Assembly (NCBI GenBank): GCA_033807695.1
Contig: CM066301.1
Coordinates: 3,410,001-3,474,000, forward strand
From: Daedaleopsis sinensis
Taxonomy: Eukaryota > Basidiomycota > Agaricomycetes > Polyporales > Polyporaceae
Length of the DNA stretch: 64,000 nt
Direction: 5' to 3'
Under the pieces are notes generated by a model. It was given only the letters and a program-made list of their open reading frames with translations. It did not search any database and was not told where the DNA came from. Of this stretch, positions 10,182 through 20,646 are shown one piece after another; positions within the stretch are counted from its first letter, which is position 1, and each line of letters starts with the position of its first letter. The translations under genes and the position numbers were made by a program.

Positions 10182-11681
10182 ATGACCGACTCTGGTCTGG
10201 ATCTACTTTCCTTGAACGAGGATGTCCTGACATGCATCGTATCGCATCTTGCATTCCGAGATGCAGTGTCGTTCTCGTCCACCAGCAAACTGGCCCATGC
10301 TATCCCTACCGACCCTGCGTTACGCACCATAGTCTTAGACGGCTCAACGACACAAGTCAAGAAGTTCCGAGACTACCTGCTCTCTACGGAGACGCGGTGT
10401 AGACTGCTCAAGTCGCTTACTCTTGCAAAATCGACTACCTGGGAGATTGTCGATTCTTCCACCGAGCCCGCCGAGGCACTTGTCGACATACTCAGGAGTG
10501 CGGTTAACCTCGAGTCATTCGACTGCGGCGCAATGGAGGCTCTCGTTCGTGCATCTGGTGGACGCGTTGCAGAGGCCCTCAAGTCACTCACCCATCTTCG
10601 CGACCTCATTGTGAATGAATGTGCAGATAAGATGTTGGAGGCCGTATCAAACCTCAATTCTCCCCATCTTCGAACGCTTGTGATCGGCGTCAGAAATATC
10701 CAAGAAACACCTCTTGCACGATTGTTCGCCCCTCTCGCGCAGTTCCCCCATCTCGAGACGCTCTCACTCTCCAGACTGCGCAATCAGATTCAGATCCTCC
10801 GCCTCCCAGAGACGAGCATCATCATCCCGACCGTGCACACCCTCTCCCTCGAACTATCTGACATCCCCATGTACGCCATGGTCGCCATCTTCCCTAACGT
10901 CCGTTGCCTCACCTTTCGCTCCAACCCGGGGTACCAATATCCGAACTCCTACATCGCGAGAACGATCGAGTCCGCGCTCTCGCCCCCGGGCGAGTGCTGG
11001 CCACACCCGCTCGACGAGGTGCACATCGACGTGGCCGACATCGCCCGGTGGCCGCTCACCTGCCGCGTACGCTGGCTCGACTTCGGCGTGCTCCTCAGCG
11101 GCCACTCGCGCGAGGCGCTCCTCGCCGTCGACCGCACCAAGCCCCGCGTGCTCTCGTGCGCGTACCGCATCGACGCAGACAACCTCTTCTGGGTGCGACT
11201 GCCCACGATCGCGACCGAGCTCCGCTTCCTCGACGCGCGCGTCCTCGAGCTCTCGGGCTGCCGCAAGCGGTACATGCTCCTCCATCTGACTCGCTTCCCT
11301 GCGCTCGTCGCCGTCTTCCTCTGCATCCGTGCCTATTACCTCCCGGAGGACGTCGACGCGGAACTTGAAGGCATCGCGCACGATCTCGCGGCCTCGAATC
11401 CGAAGCTGCGGGTCATCGGGCTCTCATTGACCGATGGCCGTCGTGTGCGCGAAGACCAGCCTGTCTGGAAAGAGGAGGCTCTCGCCTCAGAATGGTGGAC
11501 TGTCAAGCGTGACGGGACATCTCTTCGGTGTAGTACGGGATTCGCCGGTTCGAAATTGCAACATATGCCGACCGCTGTAGGATTGAGGGTGAGAGAGTTA
11601 ATGTATAACATAGACTACGACACCCTGGGTTGGGAGGATAGCATCCTGGAGAGACTAGAGCCCCCACACTCCACGCGTTGA
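10182..11681 (+). CDS. F-box domain protein
   Basis: A single-exon frame of 499 codons. The F-box lies at about residues 9-45: LLSLNEDVLTCIVSHLAFRD, then AVSFSSTSKLAHAI. The rest is a series of leucine-rich segments (LLKSLTLAKS, LTHLRDLIVNEC, SPHLRTLVIGV, FPHLETLSLSRL, VHTLSLELSDIPMY), as in substrate-receptor F-box proteins of SCF ubiquitin ligases. The architecture resembles the gene at 1222-2696, including a similar C-terminal layout, but here the F-box is present. The ATG at 10182 is the first in frame and opens directly into the F-box. Substrate unknown. Confidence 0.87.
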   Translation: MTDSGLDLLSLNEDVLTCIVSHLAFRDAVSFSSTSKLAHAIPTDPALRTIVLDGSTTQVKKFRDYLLSTETRCRLLKSLTLAKSTTWEIVDSSTEPAEALVDILRSAVNLESFDCGAMEALVRASGGRVAEALKSLTHLRDLIVNECADKMLEAVSNLNSPHLRTLVIGVRNIQETPLARLFAPLAQFPHLETLSLSRLRNQIQILRLPETSIIIPTVHTLSLELSDIPMYAMVAIFPNVRCLTFRSNPGYQYPNSYIARTIESALSPPGECWPHPLDEVHIDVADIARWPLTCRVRWLDFGVLLSGHSREALLAVDRTKPRVLSCAYRIDADNLFWVRLPTIATELRFLDARVLELSGCRKRYMLLHLTRFPALVAVFLCIRAYYLPEDVDAELEGIAHDLAASNPKLRVIGLSLTDGRRVREDQPVWKEEALASEWWTVKRDGTSLRCSTGFAGSKLQHMPTAVGLRVRELMYNIDYDTLGWEDSILERLEPPHSTR

Positions 11682-12123
11682 CAAGCGTCTACGTCCGAAC
11701 ACTGCGCTGTGTCTATAGTTGAGATCCACTGCTGTCCTCTTGTATGTAGCCCTTGATGTTCGTACACACTAGTTAATGATACGGTTGTATTGCGGAGGTA
11801 GAGCTAAGATACAGTGATGTTTGTTTAGACGGTATGCAGGTTGTATACGGGGTAGAAATAGTTGGGCAAGAAAGCCAAGATCCCACGTTGATGATGCTAT
11901 ACAAGGGCGAATTTCCATACAAAGCAACATTCGCCAGTATGCCCTGTCCTCCGAAGCAAAAGGGGTGATGGAGAGCCAGGGGACATAAAGGCGGAGTCGA
12001 AAGTCATACGAAAGTCCCAATGCAGTGTAACCAGCGAGTGCATGATGATGATGGTGTAGTGCGAGTACGATACTTGAAGAGGATGTGATGACGACGATGA
12101 ATGACGAGCTGGTAGATTGCTGG
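11682..12123. other. Convergent 3' region
   Basis: The F-box gene (plus) and the kinase gene (minus) end toward each other here. Only 3' untranslated sequence is expected. Short frames on the minus strand have no recognisable content. Confidence 0.5.
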
Positions 12124-13710
12124 CTAGCGGCATTGCTGAATGATGGCTTCGAGCTCTTCGACGACCTCGGACATCGTGGGGCGATCCTGAGGGTCCTGGG
12201 CCCACATACGCTCAATCAGGTCCACGATCTCGGGGCACCATTGTTTGCGCAGACCGGCCAGGGAAGGTCTAAAGGTCGATGCATGAGCGAAAGGCGTATT
12301 AGATAGCACAGTGGTACGTACCGTAAGCGTTTGGAGCCAACTGCTTCGTAAATAGCGTGCTCATTCATACCTTCCCAGGGGAACTTTTTGTTGTGGACAT
12401 GCCATTGCAGAGTTTCCCAGAACACCATTGCACAAGAGAAGACGTCGACTTTATGGTTATATTTCGGGTGGGGGTGCCAAAGCTCGGGCGCCTGCCAATT
12501 GACGGTGCCAACCAAACTGCGGACCATCGAGCGCGTCGACTGCTTCACCTTCGCAAGACCGAAATCGGTAATCTTCGCAACGCCCTTGGAGGTGATGAGA
12601 ATATTCGACGACTTGCAATCCCGGTGAATTACTGAGGGTTTCCTCAAATGCAAGTATTCGAGGCCGCGTGCGATATCGAGCATGATGCACAACTTCGAAG
12701 ATCGTTAATGATCCGTACATTAGGAAAACGAGCAATACCGACGTACCACACGATATAAGGATGGCGGATTCACGTTCCGGACGTAATCGAAGAGGTCCCC
12801 ATTGGAGCACAGCTCGCTGACAATCATAACTGGTGTCTCGCGAGTGTTCTCTGGTATGCTGACACCGAGCTTCAATGCTATATCAGCAACTGAGCAGGAG
12901 GTCAGAATCATATGCACTCACAAAACGAACGATGTTCGGGTGGTCGAAATCACCTAACAACTTCAGTTCCTTGATATCCACTACGAGTGCACCGTTGATC
13001 AGTCAACTTGCTCGACACACGAGCATCCACCGCGACGCACTCTGACTTAGTTGACCACGGAACTCTGCGATCGCAACACGGCGCCCTTTGAATTTGCCAA
13101 TGAAGACATCCTTGAAGCCACCGCTGCCGATCTTCTCGAGCTTCGTCAACTTCTCCGGTGGGATCTCACGGTCATCTAGTCCCAGACTCTCCAGGTCAAG
13201 CTCAATGTCGCCCTCGTTGTCCCGCTCCCTCGCCTTGCCGGACAGAGGCGGGGTACGAGGTTCATCCAAGTGAACGTGGTGTGAACGGAGCAAGACTGGA
13301 GGCGTAGCACTGCCTGAAGTTGATTTGGATCGCGTTCTCCTACGTCGAGGTACCCGAGGGGTGGAAGGAGGGCGAGCCGTGCCTGTGGAGGAGGGAGCGG
13401 AGGATGTAGCTTCGCTGCAATGCTTGTCTCGCCATTGTAGCAATGCTTTTGCGAGTTCGGGCTTTGTTCCGCTGGCATTGATGTCCCGGGTTTCGCACAG
13501 CCTAACAAGGTCATCCCTACGTAGACGCACGAGTGTCTTGGCAGTAGCGATTGTTAGATCGACTGGAAGGAGTGAGTAAGAATGGAAGCCGAGTATAATA
13601 GCGGCAACTAACCCTCGTCATCCATCGCTTCGTCGATCTCACCCTCCGCATCTTCATCTGCGTCATCAGTCGTAGAGGCAATGGATTCGCTGTCATCCGT
13701 TGCTCGATCA

Positions 13711-13748
<38 letters not shown>

Positions 13749-15619
13749 TTCTTCCTCGTCGTCTTCATCTCCTATGTCCTCTTCATCTTCTGCCTCTCCA
13801 TCACCGACGATTTTGCCATTGCGCAGTTTGCGAGGCTCCGCGTGCACGGTGTCATCATCTTCCTCATCCTCATCCACTTCACTACCTTCGTCATCGCCTT
13901 CTTCACCCGCCACAGCCGTACCTTCTTCCTCACTGCCCTCGTCGTCTCCGTCGCTGGGCGGTGTATGTGTCTGCAGATGACGGTTTCTAAGTCGGTTCCT
14001 GACAGGGGTACGGCGACCATGTGGAGCAGGCTTGGCTTTCGGAGTAGCCATAGGCGAGGGCGCTTCATCGAGCTCGTCAAATTCTTCACCCTCGCCCTCG
14101 CTAGACAGGAGTTCATCCTCCTCGATTTCCTCGTCCGTGCTTTCGTGCAAGTTGCCAACCTTGCCTTTCGCCTTGCGCATAGGTGTCACCCTTCGAGACT
14201 CCACGTCGTCGGCGGGATGACGTCTATCTTGTGACACAGCGAGCTTGATTATCGATCCTTTGCTGCGAAGTCGTCGAGGGCTAGGCTTCATTAGATTCAA
14301 CGAGCTTTCGACTTCAGTGAGGTCGGTAAGGTCGCTCTCCTCGCCTTCGGGTGAAGGTAACCTATTAACTTCGACTGCCTCGCTAAATCCCACGTGCTTC
14401 GCCTTCGACTTCCCCTTGCTGGTTCCGGACGAGCTAGGACCGGGGTTTACCTCGCCGGAGGCCTTGCGCGTGCGTAGTCGAGTGGCGGGAGGGGATGGAA
14501 GACAATATGATAGGGTAGAAGAGGCGGGGGATGATCGACTGGAACTAGCGCTGTTGCCTCGCCTGTGTGGAAATTGAAGTCAATGAACTAAGTATAAGAG
14601 GGATACTGCGAACCTTCTGGTTGAGTGTCCATTAACTTGTTGTGTGGCGTGCAGTTCCGGAAGACCCCGTCTTCGCCTCCCTTGCGTTGGAGATACATCA
14701 CCGACTGGTCGTTCGATATGGCCCATGGATAAGCTTCGGTCGGGGAGATGTCTGCGTGACACGCGCCCCAGTTCATCCACCGTCGCTCTTCTCTTCAACC
14801 CATTGCGGAACCGTGTAGCGAAGTCGGTTTCTTCTCCTCCCGCAACATTCCCACCGTCTGAAGAGTAGTCGCTAGACCCACTGTCTGCGACGCCGGGTGA
14901 AGAAGGTGGAAGGTCAGCCACATCGTCACGAGCGGCTATGATGCAATCGACGATTTCTGGTTTCGTGAGCAATTCGGCATCTTCGGTGAGACCGGCAGCT
15001 GCATATAGCTGCACAAGCTCGTCTTTCCGGAGACGAAGGAGACGGCGTGAAGGGGCTTCGTTGATGAGATAGTCATCGGCTGGGATACACGTTGAACAAT
15101 GCACAAGAAACAGAGAATCAGACTGCGCGTACATGAGTCGTGAACTTCTTCGTCTTCGGAGTTCACCGAATTGTTCCAGCGTTCCTCATCATCGACATCC
15201 ATTCCACTCAGTTCCTCCTCCTCGCTAGAGTCCGGGAGAGGCTTGCGCCGCTTGGCGCGGCTGGAGGAACGGGCGCCTCTGGAGGTGTTCTCGCTACCGC
15301 TCACGACGCGTTTGCGCTTCATACCAATTGTCACGTCGAAGCCATTGGAGACATCGCGCATACTGTCTTTGTTGACTGATAGATTGCGTGAGGGGAGTCG
15401 ACGGAGGTTAAACTGGACAGGGACGAGGACGCGACGGGGCGATGCGGGCGGTGAGCTGCCAGACGCGTTCGAGCCGGGGTGGGACTCAATATACGGGTTT
15501 GAAAAGGTAAAGACGCGTCTTCGAGCCGATGTCGCGCGTCGGGCCTGCAGTTTACGACGGTTGAGGATGGAGGAGTCTTGTAACGAAGCTGAGCGATGAC
15601 TATTGCGTCTTTGGGCCAT
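12124..15619 (-). CDS. SAP-motif protein kinase (TKL-like) with atypical lysine placement
   Basis: Exons about 15619-15133, 15079-14614, 14562-13613 and 13562-13041, then several short exons to 12124, join into roughly 1,050-1,100 residues. The N-terminal third is basic and Ser-rich with nuclear-signal-like MKRKRVV and RAKRRKP. A first SAP-like helix pair is at about 175-215 (LRLRKDELVQLYAAAGL), a very acidic region with an Asp run at about 520-625, and a second SAP-like pair at about 648-685 (VRLRRDDLVRLCETRDIN). A kinase domain follows from about 775: LEKIGSGGFKDVF, then RRVAIAEFRGQL, HPNIVRF, the catalytic loop HRDCKSSN, DFGLAK, an APE-type WQAPELW and DVFSCAMVFWE, ending in RPTMSEVVEELE. 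The beta-3 lysine of the usual VAIK is alanine (about 800), while a lysine stands in GGFK (about 785), the position used by WNK kinases. The likely role is a chromatin- or nucleus-associated Ser/Thr kinase; substrates unknown. It is divergent from the RCC1 gene with 347 bases between. Confidence 0.85.
13711..13748. repeat. Trinucleotide tract encoding an Asp run
   Basis: About a dozen TCG triplets in a row on the plus strand, read as GAC/GAT (Asp) on the minus strand within the acidic region of the kinase gene. Such tracts tend to vary in length between strains. Confidence 0.85.
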
Positions 15620-15966
15620 GCCAGTCGTGTGGGGGATGTGGCAACCCTTCCGACAAAGCCAGAGGTAGGAGTAGAAGCAAAGACTACGTCGAGGGTGGTG
15701 GACCTGGTGTTTATCGTCGTGGTCGTCGTCGTCCACAGCGTCGGCCTGTTTGGCTTCGTTTGGCGGTAATGTTCGGGTGCCAAGCAAGTGCAAACAGTAA
15801 CACCACTCACGTGCTTTCCACGTGCCGAGGCGGTTCGCGACTCACGTCACGCGTTTACGTTCAACTTTTCCGGACTTTGGCCTGACTCGGAGAAAAGGTC
15901 TTATAATCCTCCCGGGTCTGCCACAACCACACACCCCTTCCCTTCCCTCCCCCACCACCATCCACC

Positions 15967-17732
15967 ATGCCACCACGTCGCCCTCGCGCAGCAAGCAACG
16001 CTGTCACCCCAGAGTCGCGTAGTAGAGTGACAAAACGCGCCGCATCTCCTGACGGAGACAAGGCTCCGGCCGCGAAGCGTGTGCTCCGCCCTGGGGCAGC
16101 CAACGTCGAGAAACCCAAGAGCAACGCCGCGCCCAACGGCAAAGCCCCGAGCAGAGTCAACGGCAAAGTCAAAGCTTCTACCGCAGAGAAATCCAAGGTT
16201 GAGAAGGTCAAGGCTCCGGCACGCATTCGCAGGGTCCCCCAATCTATCAACCCCCTTCCTGCCCTCCCCCAGCATTATCGCCCGCCTCTCCAGCTCTTCA
16301 CATGGGGATCCGGGGAGATGAACCAGCTAGCAATGGACTACAATCAGGAAATCAATAAGCCGCGCAAAAACCCTTTCGTCGTCGAGCACATCGAGGAAGG
16401 GACCTTCGGTGAGGATGGAGCTGGTTTGGAGTCTATCGCTGCCGGCGGCCTTCACACGCTGTTTGTAGATGAGCAGGGGACAGTGCGTTGTAGTCCAGCT
16501 ACTATACGTGTCGTGTTTATTGACGTTCTTTAGGTATGGTCTTGCGGAATGAACGACAACGGTGCACTCGGCCGTGTTACTGTTATGATTCCAGATCCGC
16601 AAGATGACAAATTGGTGGAGGTGGACGAGAAGACACAAGACCCCGTCTGGAAACCAGTTCCCGTACACTCTCTCGTCGAAGAAGGATTTCGTGCAGTGAA
16701 GGTCGTCGCTGGAGATAGCTTTTCGGCCGCTATCAGCGACAAGGGTGAACTTCGCGCTTGGGGTGCATTCTCGGTATGTTTCCCATAGACCTGCCTAGAC
16801 CATGCTCTCATCTCTACGTGAAGGGGAATTCAGGTCTCGTTGGCTTCTCTCGCCATTCCCAGAAGCAATACAAGCCCGTCCCCGTGCTTGACCTCAAGGA
16901 TGAGCAATGGGTCTCTGCGGCGGGGGGCAACAACCACCTCATTCTCTTGACCACACTCGGTAACATCTACGCCCTTGGGGTCGGCGAGGAGGGTCAGCTT
17001 GGGCGGCGTGTCATCGAGCGCCGCAAAATCGCTGGTACTATGCCCGAGAAGATCGTTCTCGGTACCCGTTCTCGGAAAGCCGTTGTCATCGGCGCCGGAA
17101 ACAACCACTCTTTTGCCGTCGACGATGAGGGCACTACCTGGGGCTGGGGCGTCAACTCGAAGGGCCAAACGGGTACAGGTCTTTCGGCAGGAAACGATGA
17201 AAGCCAAGTGCATGCTCCCAAGCGCGTCATTGGACTTAGCAAGGACGAGCTCAATGGTGCAACCGTCGTTCAAATCGCCGGCGGCGACCTTCACACGCTC
17301 TTCCGCACGTCTGACGGGCGTGTATATGCTTGCGGTCTGTCGGAGGAAGGCCGGCTCGGTATCGCGGATGATGACGAAGCGTTTAAGGACAGACAATACC
17401 CCGACTGCCTTCCCGAGCCTGCGCTTGTGAAGTTCCCTGGCGCATCCGATCCCGTTGTGCACGTTGCATGCGGCACGAACAACAACATCGCGATTACCAA
17501 GGGCGGTGCGATGTACTCGTGGGGACGGCAAGTCGTTGGGGAACTCGGCCTGGGAGGTGACATGGGCGAACAGAAGACTCCAGCCGTCATCGTCCGCAGG
17601 GAGGGTGGCTCGTGGGCTGCGGTCGATGCCTCCTGTGGTGGACAACATTGTCTAGCTCTCCTGCGAAGCAAGGCCCAGGTCCCGGTCCTCGTCGGCGGCG
17701 CTCCTCCTACGGATGGGGATAAGGGCTCATAG
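15967..17732 (+). CDS. RCC1-type Ran guanine nucleotide exchange factor
   Basis: Regulator of chromosome condensation family; the fungal members (Prp20/Pim1) load GTP on Ran at chromatin and so set the direction of nuclear transport. A Lys/Arg/Pro/Ala-rich N terminus (about 1-95) looks like a chromatin-binding and nuclear-import tail. It is followed by repeats of a seven-bladed propeller: FTWGSGEMNQLAMD, VWSCGMNDNGALG, LRAWGAFSGNSGLVGFS, IYALGVGEEGQLG, TWGWGVNSKGQTG, VYACGLSEEGRLG and MYSWGRQVVGELG. Introns lie at about 16482-16533 and 16774-16826; the second acceptor must be the AG before GGGAATTCAGG to keep frame. The start ATG opens after a CT/CA-rich leader. Copy number looks single, as expected for an essential gene. 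The gene shares its upstream region with the divergent kinase gene. Confidence 0.93.
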
Positions 17733-17958
17733 TCTTTCCCTAATCTCGCGACATATCCCTCCTCTGTATATTCCGCATCACCCACTCCCCACTCTGAAGG
17801 AGTTTGCATCGTTCCTGCATGTGATTCAAACGGACTCACAACCTAGAACGCATAAAAGCATCCATCCTCCAATCTACTATACATTGTCATCTATCAACCA
17901 ATTGTCGTTTCGTGCCTGTCTATTGACCGAACACTGTATCCAAGTGCCCTGAATGTAC

Positions 17959-20646
17959 CTACAGCTTGGCGACGAGTTTGCGGAGCTCTACTTTCTGGAT
18001 CTTGCCTGTAGACGTTTTCTGCGTTCATATCCCGGCTCAACTCTCAGCTCCTTTCGACGAACTTGATCAAGGGGATTACTCACAGGAAGTTCTGGTACAA
18101 CAGAAACCCATTCCGGACAGGCGAATCCTGGAAGGCGTTTGCGTGCGTGGGCCTTCAAGTCCTTCTCAAACTCGGCGTGGTGCCCCGCCCACTTCTGCGC
18201 CTTCTGTGGGTGCAAGAGAACGAACGCCATGGGACGCTCGCCCCACTTTGGATGCGAACGCGCGACAACGGACACCTCGAGGACGTCAGGATGTGACGCA
18301 AGCTCTAGCAACGTGCCACCACGCGTCAGCAGAGCTCCTCTGACCCAGCGAGCGCGAGCAACGGCATACCCTGCTCGATCGCCAAACTGGACGCGTTCTC
18401 GCCCCCGGAGATAATGATGTCTTTGCTCCTGTCCATGATCCCGATGTATCCGTCTGGGTGCCAGACAGCGAGGTCCCCGGAGTTGAAGTGGCCACCGCGG
18501 AACGCCTTGCGGGTCGCGACGGGATCCTTGAAGTACTCCTTCATTACAATGTTCCCGCGGAAGACGATCTCCCCCATGGTCTTGCCGTCTTTCGGGACGT
18601 CCACCAGCGGCGCATCGGGGCTATCGCCCTCCTTCTGTGCGTAAACAACCCGCGCATCCTCGGCTGTGGCAAAAGAGAGCCCTTGGCGCGCGGTGAGCTT
18701 CGCGCGCTCCTCGAGTGAGAGAGAGTTCCATGACGGCTGGACGTAGCATTTTGTCGATGGGCCATATGTCTGTATGTGTGGTTAATACGTTGTTCGTTCG
18801 CATGATAAACTAGACCTCGAAACATACCTCGCTATTGAATCACATCACATTGAGGAAACAGAGACATGAGTAAGTAATGACCGAAGGAAATAAAAAACAC
18901 ATACGTGAGCCCATATACGTGAATGGGCCTAATGTTGATCTTCTCGAGTTCGCCGATCAGGTGCGAAGTGGGAGCTGACCCAGCGATGATAGCATATACC
19001 GGTCGCTCGAGCCGTTGTACTTGCGGCGCGTTAATCAAGCCAATCTGTGCGACGCGTTTCAGCTTATGCTTGCCCTCGATGCCACTCAACGCGAAAATCT
19101 TCGGCGACTTACCTGTACCGTCGGGGCACCGCAATAGTGCGTGACCCCCGAGTGTATGAGATGATGCCAGAAATGTGGGTACGAAACGGATCTAAGGCAG
19201 ATCTGGAAGCACAGCATGTTAATGAAGCACTACAGCCGTCAACGTTTCAACGCTCGCTCGCACCTGTGCTGCCGCGGAGAAGGTTATCGACCAGGGGAAC
19301 GTCCAGCCGCTGGCATGGAACATGGGCAAGATCCTACGTTTGCGATTATATAGTGATCGCCGGACACCACTTCCCAAAACGGTTACTCACCACAGGTATG
19401 TAGACTCGGACGTCATCCTAGACGTAGGAAGTAAGTGCCGCTTCTCAGGAACAGAGGAAGTGTACGACGCACTGCGTTTCATACGCGTTCGCTATCGCAG
19501 CCAAATAGGATCCTGACGTTGATTCAGCACTGGGAAAATTCCGTTATTAACCAAACTCTACTTACCTCGAAGCGTAGTTAGCACTCCTTTGGGCTGTTAG
19601 GGCCTCATCAATTACAGGACCACACCTGCAACGAGCTGTGACTTACACGACCGGTAGTACCAGAGCTGCACAGATATCGTGAGTTTCTACTCGGGAACCA
19701 CGGAGGCATGACATACGTGTAATTTAGTGCACACGGCGCGTTTTCGTCACGCTCCCATTCTAACCCCGCCCAGCCACGTTCACCGCTGAACTTGCGACCG
19801 GTAGCGAGGAACTGTTCGTATGGACAATTCTCCTTGCCAGTGTCGTTAACGACGATAAAAGGGATGTTCGTTCCGAGGACGAGGTGGGTATATTCGTGGT
19901 CGACGAAGATGAGCTTACTCTCGGAATGCTCGAGAATATACGCGACCTCTCCGTGAGTCAGACGCGTGTTGATAGCGCATATCACACCATGAGCAGCGAG
20001 TACGCCATGGTACCCCTCTAAGGCACGGTCAATGTAGAGTTAAGGTTCTTGATTGAGAGATCGACGCACCAGCAATAGCGGGTCTGCGTTCACCCTGTCA
20101 GGAAGCGTGCAAACACATGGCAGGGCAAATAAAACATACGTGTTAGGCGCAATATATGCAACGCGGTCTCCGGGTTTAATCCCTGCTTGAATGAGCGCGT
20201 AGGCGAGGTTCTGAATCCGTTGAGCCCTGTGGAATACAGTCAATACTGGTGGACGCTGGAGAAGTACACACGCACCAAACAGCGTAGGAGTATGCAACGG
20301 GGTCCTTGACATCTGGATGTACAATAGCAAGCTTGTCCGGGTATATCTGAGCGGCACGGAGCACGAAGGCCAGGGGGTTCTGGACAAACTTTGTCAGGAT
20401 GGCTCACCGGATCGCATGGGAGAACTTACCAACGCGTGATAATGGACAGGTGTTCCGCTAGGAAGTCGCAGACGGTAGTTAACTAGAGGTGGTGGGATGC
20501 TCGCAGCAGTTGGCTTAAACGACCTCAGTGCCTCTAACTCCACACGCGTCGATGAGTCTGTGTACTGGATCATGCGGCCGCGGGAACACTGCTCGATACG
20601 TACCGTTGGCGAGATAGAACCGTTCGACCCCTTGTACGCATGCCAT
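17959..20646 (-). CDS. AMP-forming acyl-CoA synthetase, likely peroxisomal
   Basis: ANL-superfamily enzyme that activates a carboxylic acid to its acyl-AMP and then acyl-CoA. The start at 20646 (MACVQGVERFYLAN) splices to VNYRLRLPSGTPVHYHAL and then RAAQIYPDKLAIVHPDV, a typical N terminus of the medium-chain/AAE-like group. Motifs seen: GIKPGDRVAYIAPNT; GVICAINTRLTHGEVAYILEHSESK; the phosphate loop SGTTGR (split by introns near 19640-19700); FRGGHFNSGDLAVWHPDGYI and DRSKDIIISGGENASS; ASHPDVLEVSVVARSHPKWGE; and the catalytic lysine region STGKIQK near the end. It ends in Ala-Lys-Leu, a canonical type 1 peroxisomal signal, so peroxisomal fatty- or organic-acid activation is the best guess. Many short introns, some approximate. 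The region 18830-19640 is the least certain part of the model. Confidence 0.88.

Noticed and set aside
10714..11381. Ser- and Arg-rich frames within the second F-box gene
   Set aside because: They lie inside a continuous 499-codon frame with an F-box and leucine-rich segments.
13608..14393. The acidic frame (261 codons) as a separate acidic nuclear protein
   Set aside because: Splice sites on both sides link it in phase to the upstream SAP-like exon and the downstream SAP-kinase exon; a single gene explains all pieces.
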